A stretch of DNA of 64,000 bases from Ardenticatenaceae bacterium (GTDB taxonomy: Bacteria; Chloroflexota; Anaerolineae; Promineifilales; Promineifilaceae), in NCBI GenBank assembly GCA_011525915.1, contig WYBM01000015.1, forward strand, positions 186,001 through 250,000. Reading direction: 5' to 3'. The notes beneath the pieces are model-generated. The model was not told the origin of the DNA. It did no database searches and saw only the letters and a list, made by a program, of their open reading frames with translations. A program made the position numbers and the translations under genes. Numbering within the stretch: the stretch's first letter is position 1; the number at the start of each line of letters is the position of its first letter. Positions 1-9,900 of this stretch are shown here, one piece after another.

Positions 1-3000
1 AGCGAGATTTGAGCCGTAGCCCATTATTCCAGGTCTTTTTTACGCTTCAAAATGCACCTATGTCAACCCTGGAGTTTTCTGGCTTAACGGTAGAGCCGCT
101 GGAGGTTGATAACAATACGGCACAATTTGATTTAAGCCTTTATTTGAGTGAGACTGATGATGGTTTGGAAGGCGTCTGGGAATACAATACAGATTTGTTT
201 GATACAAGCACCATCGTTAAGATGTCTGACCGATTTCAAATGCTGTTGGAAAGCGTAGCTCTTAATCTTGATAGGCCGTTATTAAACCTACCATTTTTGA
301 CAGAGTTAGAAGAGCATCAGTTGTTGGTTGCCTGGAACCAGACAATGACGCAAAGATCGGAATCGGCGTGTTTAACAGATCTGGTAGAAGCACAAGTACT
401 CAAAACACCAAACGCGGTAGCTGTTACCATACCAACAATAAACGCAGAATCAGGTTTCGAGCATTGTTTAACGTTTGCTGATCTAAATCAGCGGGCAAAC
501 TGCCTCGCCAGTTATTTACGAACATTTGGTGTTGGACCAGAAGTGCCGGTAGGTATCTATATAGATCGTTCTTTAGAGATGATGATCAGTTTGTTGGGTG
601 TTCTTAAGGCTGGTGGGGTTTATGTGCCTTTAGATCCCTCATTACCTCCAAATCGACTTGCTTTTATGTTAGAAGATGCTGGCATAAAAAACTTATTATC
701 TCAAGAAAATTTACGGAAAAACGTCACTACCCCTCAAATTCGTGTCCTTTGCCTGGATACAGATTGGACAACGATTGCCCAACAATCGAACCAGAACCCC
801 ACAAAATTGATAACAGCCGATAATTTAGCCTACATTATGTACACGTCTGGGTCCACCGGACAACCAAAAGGTGTTCAGATTTCACATCGATCTGTTATTA
901 ATTTACTCCGGGCAATAGAAGAGAAAGTCCCATTAACAAATGATGACATTCTTTTAGCCATTACCAGGTTATCATTTGACATTGCCGGGTTAGAGTTGTT
1001 TCTACCGCTTATAGCAGGGATGCGTTTAGCCATTGCCACAGCAGAAATATCCGCTGATGGCATTCAGTTAGCGGAAATGTTGGCGACTACCCAAACAACA
1101 ATAATGCAAGCTACTCCAGCGACTTGGCGACTTTTATTATTAGCAGAATGGCCGGGGAATTATCAATTAAAGATGCTTTGTGGTGGCGATTCTTTGTCCC
1201 GAGAATTGGCGAATGAATTGGTGACAAAAGGTGCCTCTTTGTGGAATGTATATGGTCCTACGGAAACAACAATATGGTCTACAATTGACAAAGTTTCCTT
1301 AGAGGAGGCATCTATAAGCATTGGACGGCCGTTGGCCAACACCCAACTGTATATACTGGATGCCCACTTGCAGCCAGTACCTATCGGCGTATTTGGGGAT
1401 CTTTATATTGCTGGTGATGGACTTGCGCGTGGCTACCTAAACCGGGCTGGCTTGACTGCTGAAACCTTTATACCCAATCCCTTTAATCAGGCGTTTGGAA
1501 GACATCTTTATAAAACAGGAGACATCGCATGTTATCAACAAGACGGCCGTATCCAGTTCAAAGGACGCAATGACCACCAAGTAAAGATTCGTGGTCATCG
1601 AATCGAATTGGAAGAAATCGAAACTGTTTTAGAGCAGCACCCAGTAGTGAGTGCAGCTGTGGTGGTGGCAGATGGCGCAGAGCAAACATTATCAGATAAA
1701 CATTTGGTTGCTTGTATTGTGCCTGATTGGTCTCAAACGTCAAATGACCTGAGCAAAGAAATGGCATTTAGCCTATTTTACTTTGCTGCTGATGATACTG
1801 GCATAGCTGATGATAAATACAAGCTTTATATCGAAGGTGCAAAGTTTGCTGATCGTCACAATTTTACAGCTGTGTGGACACCAGAACGGCATTTTCACCA
1901 TGTGGCGGGGCTTTATCCTAATCCAGCTACCTTAAATGCTGCCCTTGCCATGGTAACCAAAGAGGTTCAGTTGCGTGCTGGTAGTGTTGTATTACCGCTT
2001 CATCATCCTATACGTGTTGCTGAAGAATGGGCCGTTGTTGATAATTTGTCACAAGGGCGGGTCGGTTTGGCATTCGCCTCAGGCTGGGTCCCTAACGATT
2101 TTGCTTTTTTCCCAGAGAATTTCGAAAACAAACGGGAGATAATGCTTGATAGCCTCCAAAAGGTAAAAGCGTTGTGGCGTGGTGAAGCAATTACCGTGCG
2201 CGATGGTGTGAACAATCAAACGGCCGTTAAGATCTTTCCCAGACCAATCCAGCCTGAGTTGCCGGTTTGGTTAACCTGCACAGATCACCCCAGTATGTTC
2301 AAAAAAGCGGGCGAAATGGGAGTTAATGTGTTGACTGCCCTCCTAAGTCAATCAATAGAAGATGCGGCTGAAAATATAGCCCTGTATCGTCAGTCATTAC
2401 ACCAAAATGGCCATGACCCTGAAACCGGTCATGTAACAATGATGTTACACACGTTTATTGGACCTGATGCGGTGGAGAAAGCTCGTGAACCATTCTGTCA
2501 TTATATGAAGTCTCATGTTGGTTTAATTGAAACGCTTGTTAAAAGCTTGGATATGCAAATAGACTTTAATAAAGAAAATGAGCTAAACGATCTCGTTGCT
2601 TATGCTTTTGAGCGATATACCCAGTCGGCTGCCCTGATTGGTGACACTGAAACCTGTATTCATATGGTTAGGCGTTTAAAAGAAATTGGCGTTGATGAAA
2701 TTGCTTGTCTAATTGATTTTGGTATTGAGTTTGATACAGTCATGACCGGGCTTTATCAGCTCAATAACCTCAAGGAAATGAGTAAAAAGATCGTCACATC
2801 AAATATTAGCAATTCAATTCTGTCTTTCTTAAAAGAGAACCTTCCTAATTATATGCTTCCAACAGATATAGTAACCTTGGATTCCTTACCCCTGACAGCT
2901 AACAAAAAAGTCGATCGCCAGAGGTTGATGAAGACAATCCAATCTCAACCAAAACAGAGAAGCCAATTTGTACCACCTCGTACACCAATTGAAAAAGAAC

Positions 3001-3317
3001 TGGCGCAAATTTGGGTGGATATTCTCAGAGTAGAGAGGGTTAGTATTCATGATGATTTTTTTAGTTTAGGGGGGCACTCTCTCATGGCTACCCGGCTTAT
3101 AGCTCGAGTTCGATTACAGTTTGCGGTCAGTTTGAGTATTAGAGATTTGTTCACAGCACCCACCGTTGCCGGGATGGCCAATCTAATAGAAGAGGCACTG
3201 TTGTCACAAGCAGATCTAGACAAAGTTGACGAATTGTTAGACGCTATCGAGCATCTTGATGAATCTGACGTGGAAAGGATTCTAACACGTGAAAATGAGA
3301 AGCTTCATATAAGTTAG
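1..3317 (+). CDS. NRPS module with embedded flavin monooxygenase (C-terminal part of gene; 5' end cut by window)
   Basis: This is a non-ribosomal peptide synthetase. The reading frame is open back to base 3 and begins inside the end of a condensation domain (DLSRSPLFQVFF is a conserved C-domain segment), so the true start lies outside the window. Counting from the TTG codon at base 9, the adenylation domain has A3 YTSGSTG at residue 279, NVYGPTE at 413 and YKTGD at 501. The A domain is interrupted after motif A8 by a luciferase-like monooxygenase (about residues 583-925), then resumes with A9/A10 (NKKVDR near 965). A carrier domain follows with its phosphopantetheine serine at 1024 (GGHSL). 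The specificity residues I read by eye are D-I-L-Q-L-G-V-I-W, close to the glycine code DILQLGLIWK. There is no thioesterase, so the chain should pass to the next NRPS. Assignment as NRPS is secure; glycine specificity is inference. Confidence 0.95.
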   Translation, partial: RDLSRSPLFQVFFTLQNAPMSTLEFSGLTVEPLEVDNNTAQFDLSLYLSETDDGLEGVWEYNTDLFDTSTIVKMSDRFQMLLESVALNLDRPLLNLPFLTELEEHQLLVAWNQTMTQRSESACLTDLVEAQVLKTPNAVAVTIPTINAESGFEHCLTFADLNQRANCLASYLRTFGVGPEVPVGIYIDRSLEMMISLLGVLKAGGVYVPLDPSLPPNRLAFMLEDAGIKNLLSQENLRKNVTTPQIRVLCLDTDWTTIAQQSNQNPTKLITADNLAYIMYTSGSTGQPKGVQISHRSVINLLRAIEEKVPLTNDDILLAITRLSFDIAGLELFLPLIAGMRLAIATAEISADGIQLAEMLATTQTTIMQATPATWRLLLLAEWPGNYQLKMLCGGDSLSRELANELVTKGASLWNVYGPTETTIWSTIDKVSLEEASISIGRPLANTQLYILDAHLQPVPIGVFGDLYIAGDGLARGYLNRAGLTAETFIPNPFNQAFGRHLYKTGDIACYQQDGRIQFKGRNDHQVKIRGHRIELEEIETVLEQHPVVSAAVVVADGAEQTLSDKHLVACIVPDWSQTSNDLSKEMAFSLFYFAADDTGIADDKYKLYIEGAKFADRHNFTAVWTPERHFHHVAGLYPNPATLNAALAMVTKEVQLRAGSVVLPLHHPIRVAEEWAVVDNLSQGRVGLAFASGWVPNDFAFFPENFENKREIMLDSLQKVKALWRGEAITVRDGVNNQTAVKIFPRPIQPELPVWLTCTDHPSMFKKAGEMGVNVLTALLSQSIEDAAENIALYRQSLHQNGHDPETGHVTMMLHTFIGPDAVEKAREPFCHYMKSHVGLIETLVKSLDMQIDFNKENELNDLVAYAFERYTQSAALIGDTETCIHMVRRLKEIGVDEIACLIDFGIEFDTVMTGLYQLNNLKEMSKKIVTSNISNSILSFLKENLPNYMLPTDIVTLDSLPLTANKKVDRQRLMKTIQSQPKQRSQFVPPRTPIEKELAQIWVDILRVERVSIHDDFFSLGGHSLMATRLIARVRLQFAVSLSIRDLFTAPTVAGMANLIEEALLSQADLDKVDELLDAIEHLDESDVERILTRENEKLHIS
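1755..2783 (+). other. Luciferase-like (LLM, FMN-dependent) monooxygenase domain inserted between A8 and A9
   Basis: About 340 residues inside the A domain match the LLM flavin-dependent monooxygenase family used in NRPS/PKS lines (SLFYFAADD, then TPERHFH, then FASGWVPNDFAF). The domain replaces the normal A8-A9 spacer, leaving both halves of the A domain in frame. Embedded monooxygenases of this type are known in myxothiazol/melithiazol synthetases, where they oxidise a glycine and lead to a terminal amide, and in oxime-forming modules of some trans-AT lines. Here a further C domain follows on the next protein, so simple terminal amide formation is not the obvious outcome. The oxidation site (alpha carbon or nitrogen) cannot be read from sequence. 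Confidence 0.88.
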
Positions 3318-3352
3318 TTGATCGCAGTCGCTACTTTAGAATATACAGTCAG

Positions 3353-3367
3353 GGCCTTTTAAAGGCC
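3353..3367. terminator. Short GGCC palindrome between NRPS genes, weak terminator candidate
   Basis: GGCCTTT and AAAGGCC face each other with one base between, 36 bases after the first NRPS stop, followed by TTTCT. The loop must borrow from the arms and the T tract is short. It could be a weak terminator, or simply an intergenic palindrome in a co-transcribed NRPS operon. Confidence 0.3.
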
Positions 3368-3418
3368 TTTCTATATTGTCTTTGCTATTGATAAACTAAA
3401 ACTCAAGGACCAGATACT

Positions 3419-6400
3419 ATGGAGAAATCAGATCAGTCAAAGCGTCTGCAAGCACTATCCCCTACTAAACGTGCACTCTTATTAAAAGCATTACAGAAAG
3501 AAAGGCATGCCCAAGAACCCATCATTGTTTCTCGATCTCTCCTGGGTGAACCTGTACCACTTTCATTTACCCAGGAGAGCCTTTGGCTCCTACATCAGTT
3601 AGATCCAGAAAGTCCAGCATACAATGTTTCTATTGCTATTCACTTTGAAGGTGCTTTAAATAAAATTGTATTAGAAAAGAGTATTAATGAAACTATTCGG
3701 CGTCATGCTGCCTTGCGTACAACCTTTGCCCTCAGGGCGGAGCAGCCAGTTCAAATTGTTGCGCCATCCTTAACGTTAACTTTGCCGACAATAGATCTCT
3801 GTGCAATATCAAACTCAGAACAAAAAGCCTTCGTGGAGCAGCTTGCCATCCAAGAAGCGCATCAAACGTTCGATTTAGTTCAAGGGCCATTATTACGTGT
3901 TCGCTTACTCCAATTAAGTCAAACAAACCACATATTGCTTTTTCTTGCGCATCATATAATCTATGATGCGGTTTCTAGAGATATACTCATCAAAGAGATA
4001 TCATCGCTTTATAAAGCCTTTGTTGCCAACCGCGCTTCTCCCTTCACCCAAATGCCTATGCAGTATACGGATTTTGCACTCTGGCAAAGAGAGAGACTTC
4101 AGGGAGATTTATTGGATGAGTTTATAACCTATTGGAAGGGCCAACTTGATGGCAGACTTCCCGTTCACAAACTCCCTACATATCGTCCGCGACCAGAGAT
4201 CCAAGCATTTCGTGGGGCTAAACAATCTTTTGTGTTTCCAGCATTCATTTTCGAAAGCCTAAAAATATTTAGTCGTAAAGAAAAGGTAACATTATTCACG
4301 ACCTTGTTGGCTGCTTTCAGCATAGTGCTCCAACGTTATTCTGGGCAGACAGATATCATCATTGGTACACCAATCGCAGGTCGTACACGAAGTGAATTTG
4401 AGGACGTTGTTGGGTTCTTTTCTAATTCCTTAGTTATCCGCACTGACTTGTCTGGAAATCCTACTTTTCGAGATTACCTAAAGCAAGTGAAGGAAGTCCT
4501 CTTGGGTGCCCAGACATATCAGGATTTCCCGTTTGAAAAGTTGGTTGAAGAGCTGCGACCAGCCCGAAGTCTGAGCTATCATCCAGTTTTCCAAATAGTG
4601 TTTGCTTTTCAAAACGATAGTATAGAGCCAATTAAGATGCCTGGTCTAACGATGAGTATGCTTGAAATTGGGAAAGCGACGTCTCAATTCGATCTGACAG
4701 CGAATATTGTAGAGAGTTCAGAAGAGTTAGGCGGGGTATTTGAATACAATACAGATTTGTTCACTGAAGCTTTTATTACCCAGATGACAGAACACTTCCA
4801 GACCCTGGTACAAGATGCTGTGACTAATCCTGGAAAGCGCCTGGCGCATCTCACAATAATGACCCCTGGCCAATACTATCAAGTTGTACAGAAATGGAAT
4901 GATGTTCAAAGACCTTATCCCCAAGACAAGTGTGTTCATGAACAGTTTGAAGAACAAGTGTCACAAACGCCCAATAAAACTGCGGTAGTATATGAAGATG
5001 AACAGCTTACATATCAGGAGCTAAATGATCGTGCTAACCAATTAGCACACTTTTTAAGACCATTAATACAACCAACAGAGATTGTGGGGCTTTGTACTGA
5101 ATGTTCTTTAGATATGGTCATAGGTATTCTTGGTATACTTAAAGCCGGGGGAACCTATATGCCTCTAGATCCGGCTAATCCACAAGAACGTTTAGCTTAT
5201 ATGCTTTCAGATGCAAATGTGCCCGTTTTATTGACCCACAACAAGTTATTGCCTGTCTTGCCTGAACACACAGCTAAAGTTTTCTGCTTAGATACAGATT
5301 GGGCGGATATTCACCAAAAGAGCAAACTGAATCTAACCAACTTGACGTCCGCACAAGAACAAGCGTGTGTCATGTACACATCAGGGTCAACGGGAGCCCC
5401 TAAAGGCATTTCTATTACACACCAAGCGATTAACCGACTCGTATGTAACACAAACTATATAAAAATATCCCCATCTGACAGAATTGCCCAAGTTGCTAAT
5501 GCTGCTTTTGATGCTGTTTTTTTTGAGATGTGGGGCGCCTTATTAAATGGGGCTCAACTTATTGGAATAAATAAAGATGTTGTCCTGTCCCCTCGGTTAT
5601 TTGCTGCTCAACTGCTTCAGCAAGATGTCACTGTCATGTTTGTCACTACCGCCTTATTTAATCAGTTAGCTAGCCAGGCTCCTGATATCTTCAGTTCGTT
5701 GCGTTGCCTTTTATTTGGTGGTGAAAAAGTTGAGCCCAAGTGGGTTAAAGTCGTTGCTAACAATAATCCTCCTGAACAGTTATTACATGTTTATGGTCCG
5801 ACAGAGAGCACAACTTTCACAACCTGGTATCAGGTCAAAGGGGTGACCGAAGAAAGACAAACTATTCCTATTGGCTGTCCCGTTGCCAATACACAATGCC
5901 ATTTGCTTGACGCGAATGGCCAATTGGTTCCAATTGGGGGTCAGGGTGAACTATATATCGGTGGTGATGGTCTTGCCCAGGGTTATCTAAACAAACCAGC
6001 TTTGACAGCAGAACGGTTTGTCCCAAACCCTTTCAGTAGTCAGCCTGGACATCGGCTATATAAGACTGGTGATCTTGCCCGTTATCTGCCTGACGGCAAC
6101 CTCGAATTCCTGACGCGCATCGACAATCAAGTCAAAATTCGAGGCTTTCGAATTGAGATGGGAGAAATTGAGGCGACGTTAACCAAACATAAAAAAGTTT
6201 ATCAGGCTGTCGTAGTCTGCCAAGGAACAAAATCTGAACGAAAACGATTAATTGCTTATCTGATCCTCAAAAAGGGTACAAAGGATGGCGAGGGCATCCA
6301 TTTCCACAATTTCCTTAGCGGGAAATTGCCCGATTATATGATTCCTTCTGCTTTTATTATCTTGGAAAAATTTCCTTTCACACAGAATGGAAAGATTGAT

Positions 6401-6754
6401 TATCAAGCCTTACCAACACCCGTTCTAAAGCCTTTTCGGTTAGTGAACGACCATGTATCGCCCCAAACACCACTTGAAGTAACGCTTGAGAATATTTGGC
6501 GAGATCTCTTGCTAGTGGAGCAAATCAGCGTACATGATAATTTTTTTGAGTTGGGGGGCAACTCCCTTCTGGCAATACAACTTATATCAAGAATACGGCA
6601 AAATTGCCAAATAGAAATGCCTGTGCGTGAGCTTTTTCTCCAGCCTACGATTCAGGGTATTGCTGAAGCCATCCAAGCAATTCAGTGGTCTTTAGAAAGT
6701 GTAGAAAGGCCGTCGTCTAAAGAACAAATAGACCGAGAAATATTTAAAATATAA
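3419..6754 (+). CDS. NRPS, one module C-A-PCP
   Basis: A single elongation module of 1111 aa. The condensation domain (about 45-480) has the active-site motif HHIIYDA at 178-184, in which the usual final Gly of HHxxxDG is Ala; the catalytic second His and the Asp are present. The adenylation domain (about 500-1000) has YTSGSTG at 653, VYGPTE at 791 and YKTGD at 881. The carrier domain serine is Ser1049 (ELGGNSL). Specificity residues read by eye are D-A-F-V-L-G-V-T-F, weakly like some isoleucine codes; I would not assign the monomer firmly. AAGGA lies about 10 bases upstream of the ATG. The gene lies 101 bases after the previous NRPS and 215 bases before the next, in one direction, so the three probably act in order. 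Confidence 0.96.
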   Translation: MEKSDQSKRLQALSPTKRALLLKALQKERHAQEPIIVSRSLLGEPVPLSFTQESLWLLHQLDPESPAYNVSIAIHFEGALNKIVLEKSINETIRRHAALRTTFALRAEQPVQIVAPSLTLTLPTIDLCAISNSEQKAFVEQLAIQEAHQTFDLVQGPLLRVRLLQLSQTNHILLFLAHHIIYDAVSRDILIKEISSLYKAFVANRASPFTQMPMQYTDFALWQRERLQGDLLDEFITYWKGQLDGRLPVHKLPTYRPRPEIQAFRGAKQSFVFPAFIFESLKIFSRKEKVTLFTTLLAAFSIVLQRYSGQTDIIIGTPIAGRTRSEFEDVVGFFSNSLVIRTDLSGNPTFRDYLKQVKEVLLGAQTYQDFPFEKLVEELRPARSLSYHPVFQIVFAFQNDSIEPIKMPGLTMSMLEIGKATSQFDLTANIVESSEELGGVFEYNTDLFTEAFITQMTEHFQTLVQDAVTNPGKRLAHLTIMTPGQYYQVVQKWNDVQRPYPQDKCVHEQFEEQVSQTPNKTAVVYEDEQLTYQELNDRANQLAHFLRPLIQPTEIVGLCTECSLDMVIGILGILKAGGTYMPLDPANPQERLAYMLSDANVPVLLTHNKLLPVLPEHTAKVFCLDTDWADIHQKSKLNLTNLTSAQEQACVMYTSGSTGAPKGISITHQAINRLVCNTNYIKISPSDRIAQVANAAFDAVFFEMWGALLNGAQLIGINKDVVLSPRLFAAQLLQQDVTVMFVTTALFNQLASQAPDIFSSLRCLLFGGEKVEPKWVKVVANNNPPEQLLHVYGPTESTTFTTWYQVKGVTEERQTIPIGCPVANTQCHLLDANGQLVPIGGQGELYIGGDGLAQGYLNKPALTAERFVPNPFSSQPGHRLYKTGDLARYLPDGNLEFLTRIDNQVKIRGFRIEMGEIEATLTKHKKVYQAVVVCQGTKSERKRLIAYLILKKGTKDGEGIHFHNFLSGKLPDYMIPSAFIILEKFPFTQNGKIDYQALPTPVLKPFRLVNDHVSPQTPLEVTLENIWRDLLLVEQISVHDNFFELGGNSLLAIQLISRIRQNCQIEMPVRELFLQPTIQGIAEAIQAIQWSLESVERPSSKEQIDREIFKI

Positions 6755-6784
6755 ATATATTATTGATAGCTGATCGGCTAGTCC

Positions 6785-6812
6785 AAGCCACATTTCGTTT
6801 ATATGATGGCTT
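6785..6812. other. Small inverted repeat in the gap between NRPS genes
   Basis: AAGCCA and TGGCTT flank a 16-base AT-rich loop about 30 bases after the second NRPS stop. There is no T-run after it, so terminator function is doubtful. The rest of the 215-base gap is AT-rich, with no ORF or RNA that I can recognise. Confidence 0.25.
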
Positions 6813-6969
6813 TGTCAATCACGATAACATCTATTAGTTGATGGGTTGCGATGTATATAGCCTGTTCTCCGTGTTTTGAAAGGGCTATTTAATTGCCTCT
6901 GTTGCTTTCTAAAGACAGTCATTTCCGCATTTTTGAGCCGTGTTGGCTCTGATTGCACAAAGTTGCGTT

Positions 6970-9900
6970 ATGTCAATCACTAAATTCCTAAATCACCTTC
7001 GCCTACTTGATATCAGAATCTGGCTTGAAGATAATCAATTGTATAGCGATGCACCAAAAGGTGTCATGACGCCAGAACTCCAGGCAAAGATAAAGGAAAA
7101 CAAAGCAGAGATATTGGCTTTCCTGCGTCAATCTCAAACAACGTCACAAACTATTTCAAAGATTGAACCAGTAAACTTAAAAGCTAATATTCCGCTTTCG
7201 TTTGCTCAACAAAGACTTTGGTTTTTATCTCAACTTGAACCTGGTAGTCATGCCTATAATGTGCCTATCAAAGTAAGATTAAAAGGGAAACTGGATGTAG
7301 CTTGCTTAGAAAAGGCTTTCTGCGAGATCGTACGGCGTCATGAGGTATTAAGAACTACCTTTCCTTTTGTAGATGGAAAACCTATTCAAGTAATTGAACC
7401 ATCAAGACATATAGTTGCTTTGCGCGTAGACCTAAGTCGGCTGCCACCTGCAATGAGAGAAGTTGAGACAAGCCGAATAGCGAATCTAGAGGTACAGAGA
7501 GCGTTTGATTTATCTAAAGGTCAATTGTGGAATCTTCAACTAATTCAACATGATGACCTTACCCATGATTTTCTCTTAACAATGCATCATATTATCGTAG
7601 ATGGGTGGTCTGTTAACATTCTTTTTGATGAAATATCTGCACTTTATACAGCCTACAAAGAAGGCAAACCATCACCGTTGCCTAAGTTGCCTATTCAATA
7701 TTCTGACTACGCAGTTTGGCAACGGCAATGGCTGCAGGGGAATATCCGAAAGAATTATTTAGACTATTGGAAAAACCAATTAACTGATGCACCTACCCTG
7801 CTAGAACTTCCTACAGATAAACCACGGACACCACTGCAATCATTTCAATCTCATTCTCACACCTTTGATATTTCTGGAACATTATTACAACATATACAAA
7901 CGTTCTGCCACAGTGAAGAAGTAACAGCTTTTATGTTTTTTCTTGCTGCTTTCAAAGTACTTATTTACCGATACAGTCGGCAGTCTGATATTGTTATAGG
8001 TGTTCCTAGTGCAGGCCGTACTCGTATAGAAACCGAGAAATTGATTGGTTTCTTTGTAAACACGCTGGTTTTAAGAAGTAACGTGTTAAAAACACGCACC
8101 TTTCGACAACTATTACATCAAGTACGACACATTACTCAGGAGGCTTTCGCTCATCAAGAGTTTCCTTTTAACGAATTGGTTGAGGTTTTACAGCCCAAAC
8201 GGAGTTCAAGTCATACACCACTTTTTCAAGTGATGTTTGTTATGCAGAATACCCCGCAGCTTCAAAAACAACTGCCTGGCTTGCAAATCGAAACTGTGGA
8301 TCCACCTGAAGTGGCTGCGAAGTTTGATATCACATTAATTTTATCTATGGAGGATAAAAGAGTTAGGGCAAAATTTGAATACAACAGCTTTCTTTTTAGC
8401 AAAACTACTATTTCCCACATGGCTGAGAATTTTCAGATTTTATTGACCGCTATAGTAACAAATCTAGACGAGGAAATTGATAGTTTACAATTGATCTCAT
8501 CAAAGATAAGACAAAAAATGCTGGTTGACTGGAATCAGACAGCATCCCCTTACGCGCCCACTATATTTTTCTACCAATTGTTTGAAAATCAGGCAGTAAA
8601 ACGACCAGATGCAATTGCGCTTGTTTTTGAAGACCAACAAATCACGTATGGAGAAGTGAATCGACGTAGTAATCAATTGGCTCATTATCTTCAAAACAAT
8701 GGTGTCGGTCCTAATACAATCGTTGGGTTAGCTCTGGACCGTTCAATTGATATGGTCATTGGGCTAATGAGCATACTTAAAGCCGGTGGCGCATATCTAC
8801 CTTTGGATCTCGCCTACCCCAAAGAAAGACTAACCTTTATACTCGCTGACACAAATGCCCCTATTCTTCTTACACATTATCATCTAAATTCCATTATAAA
8901 GCCGATGTTATCTGGGGATCAATTTGTCGTAAACTTAGATGCGGATTGGCCAATGATTGCCCTGGAATCTATTAGTGCTCCTAATAATCGTATCGAGCCT
9001 GAAAATCTGGCCTATGTTATTTACACATCTGGAACAACTGGTAAACCAAAGGGTGTTTTACTCCATCACCAAGGGTTGTGTAATCTTGCTTTTGCCCAAT
9101 CAATGTTTTTTGATATACAAACTAATGATCGGATTCTTCAGTTTTCCTCAATTAGTTTTGATGCTGCAATTTTTGAAATTGTGATGGCATTAGCAAATGG
9201 AGCCACTCTTTGTATGAGGCAGCCTGAAGGTTTGCTGCCGGGTCCTCACTTATTTCAATCACTAGCCGAGTTAGAAATCACGATTGTGACGCTTGTGCCT
9301 TCTGTTTTGGCCCTATTGCCGGCTGGACAGTTGCCTGCTTTACGAATCTTAAACGTAGCCGGAGAGGCTTGTTCGATTGAACTTGCCTCAAAGTGGAACA
9401 AAAATCGGTCATTCTTTAATCTTTATGGGCCGACAGAAGCGACTGTGTGGACATCTGGAGCAGAATACACTGAAAAACTAAAACAATTAACCATTGGCCG
9501 TCCCATACCTAATGTACAGGTGTTTGTTTTAGACACGCATCAACAACTAGTCCCAATTGGGGTTCCCGGTGAATTGTATATTAGTGGTGATGGTTTGGCC
9601 CATGGTTACATCAATCGCCCAGCGTTAACGGCAGAGAAGTTTATACCTAATCCGTTTGCTATTAATCAAAAAGATAATCAGCTTATGGAACCTCAGAACC
9701 AGCGATTATATAAAACCGGAGATATTGTCCGTTATTCCCCTGATGGTACCCTTGTTTTTGAGGGGCGAGTCGATGATCAAATCAAGCTGAGAGGGTTTAG
9801 AATCGAGTTGGGCGAAGTTGAATCGGTTTTACAGGAGCATTCACGTATAGCTAGATGCGTTGTTGTATTGAATGAGGAAAGTAGCGATGACCAAAGGTTA

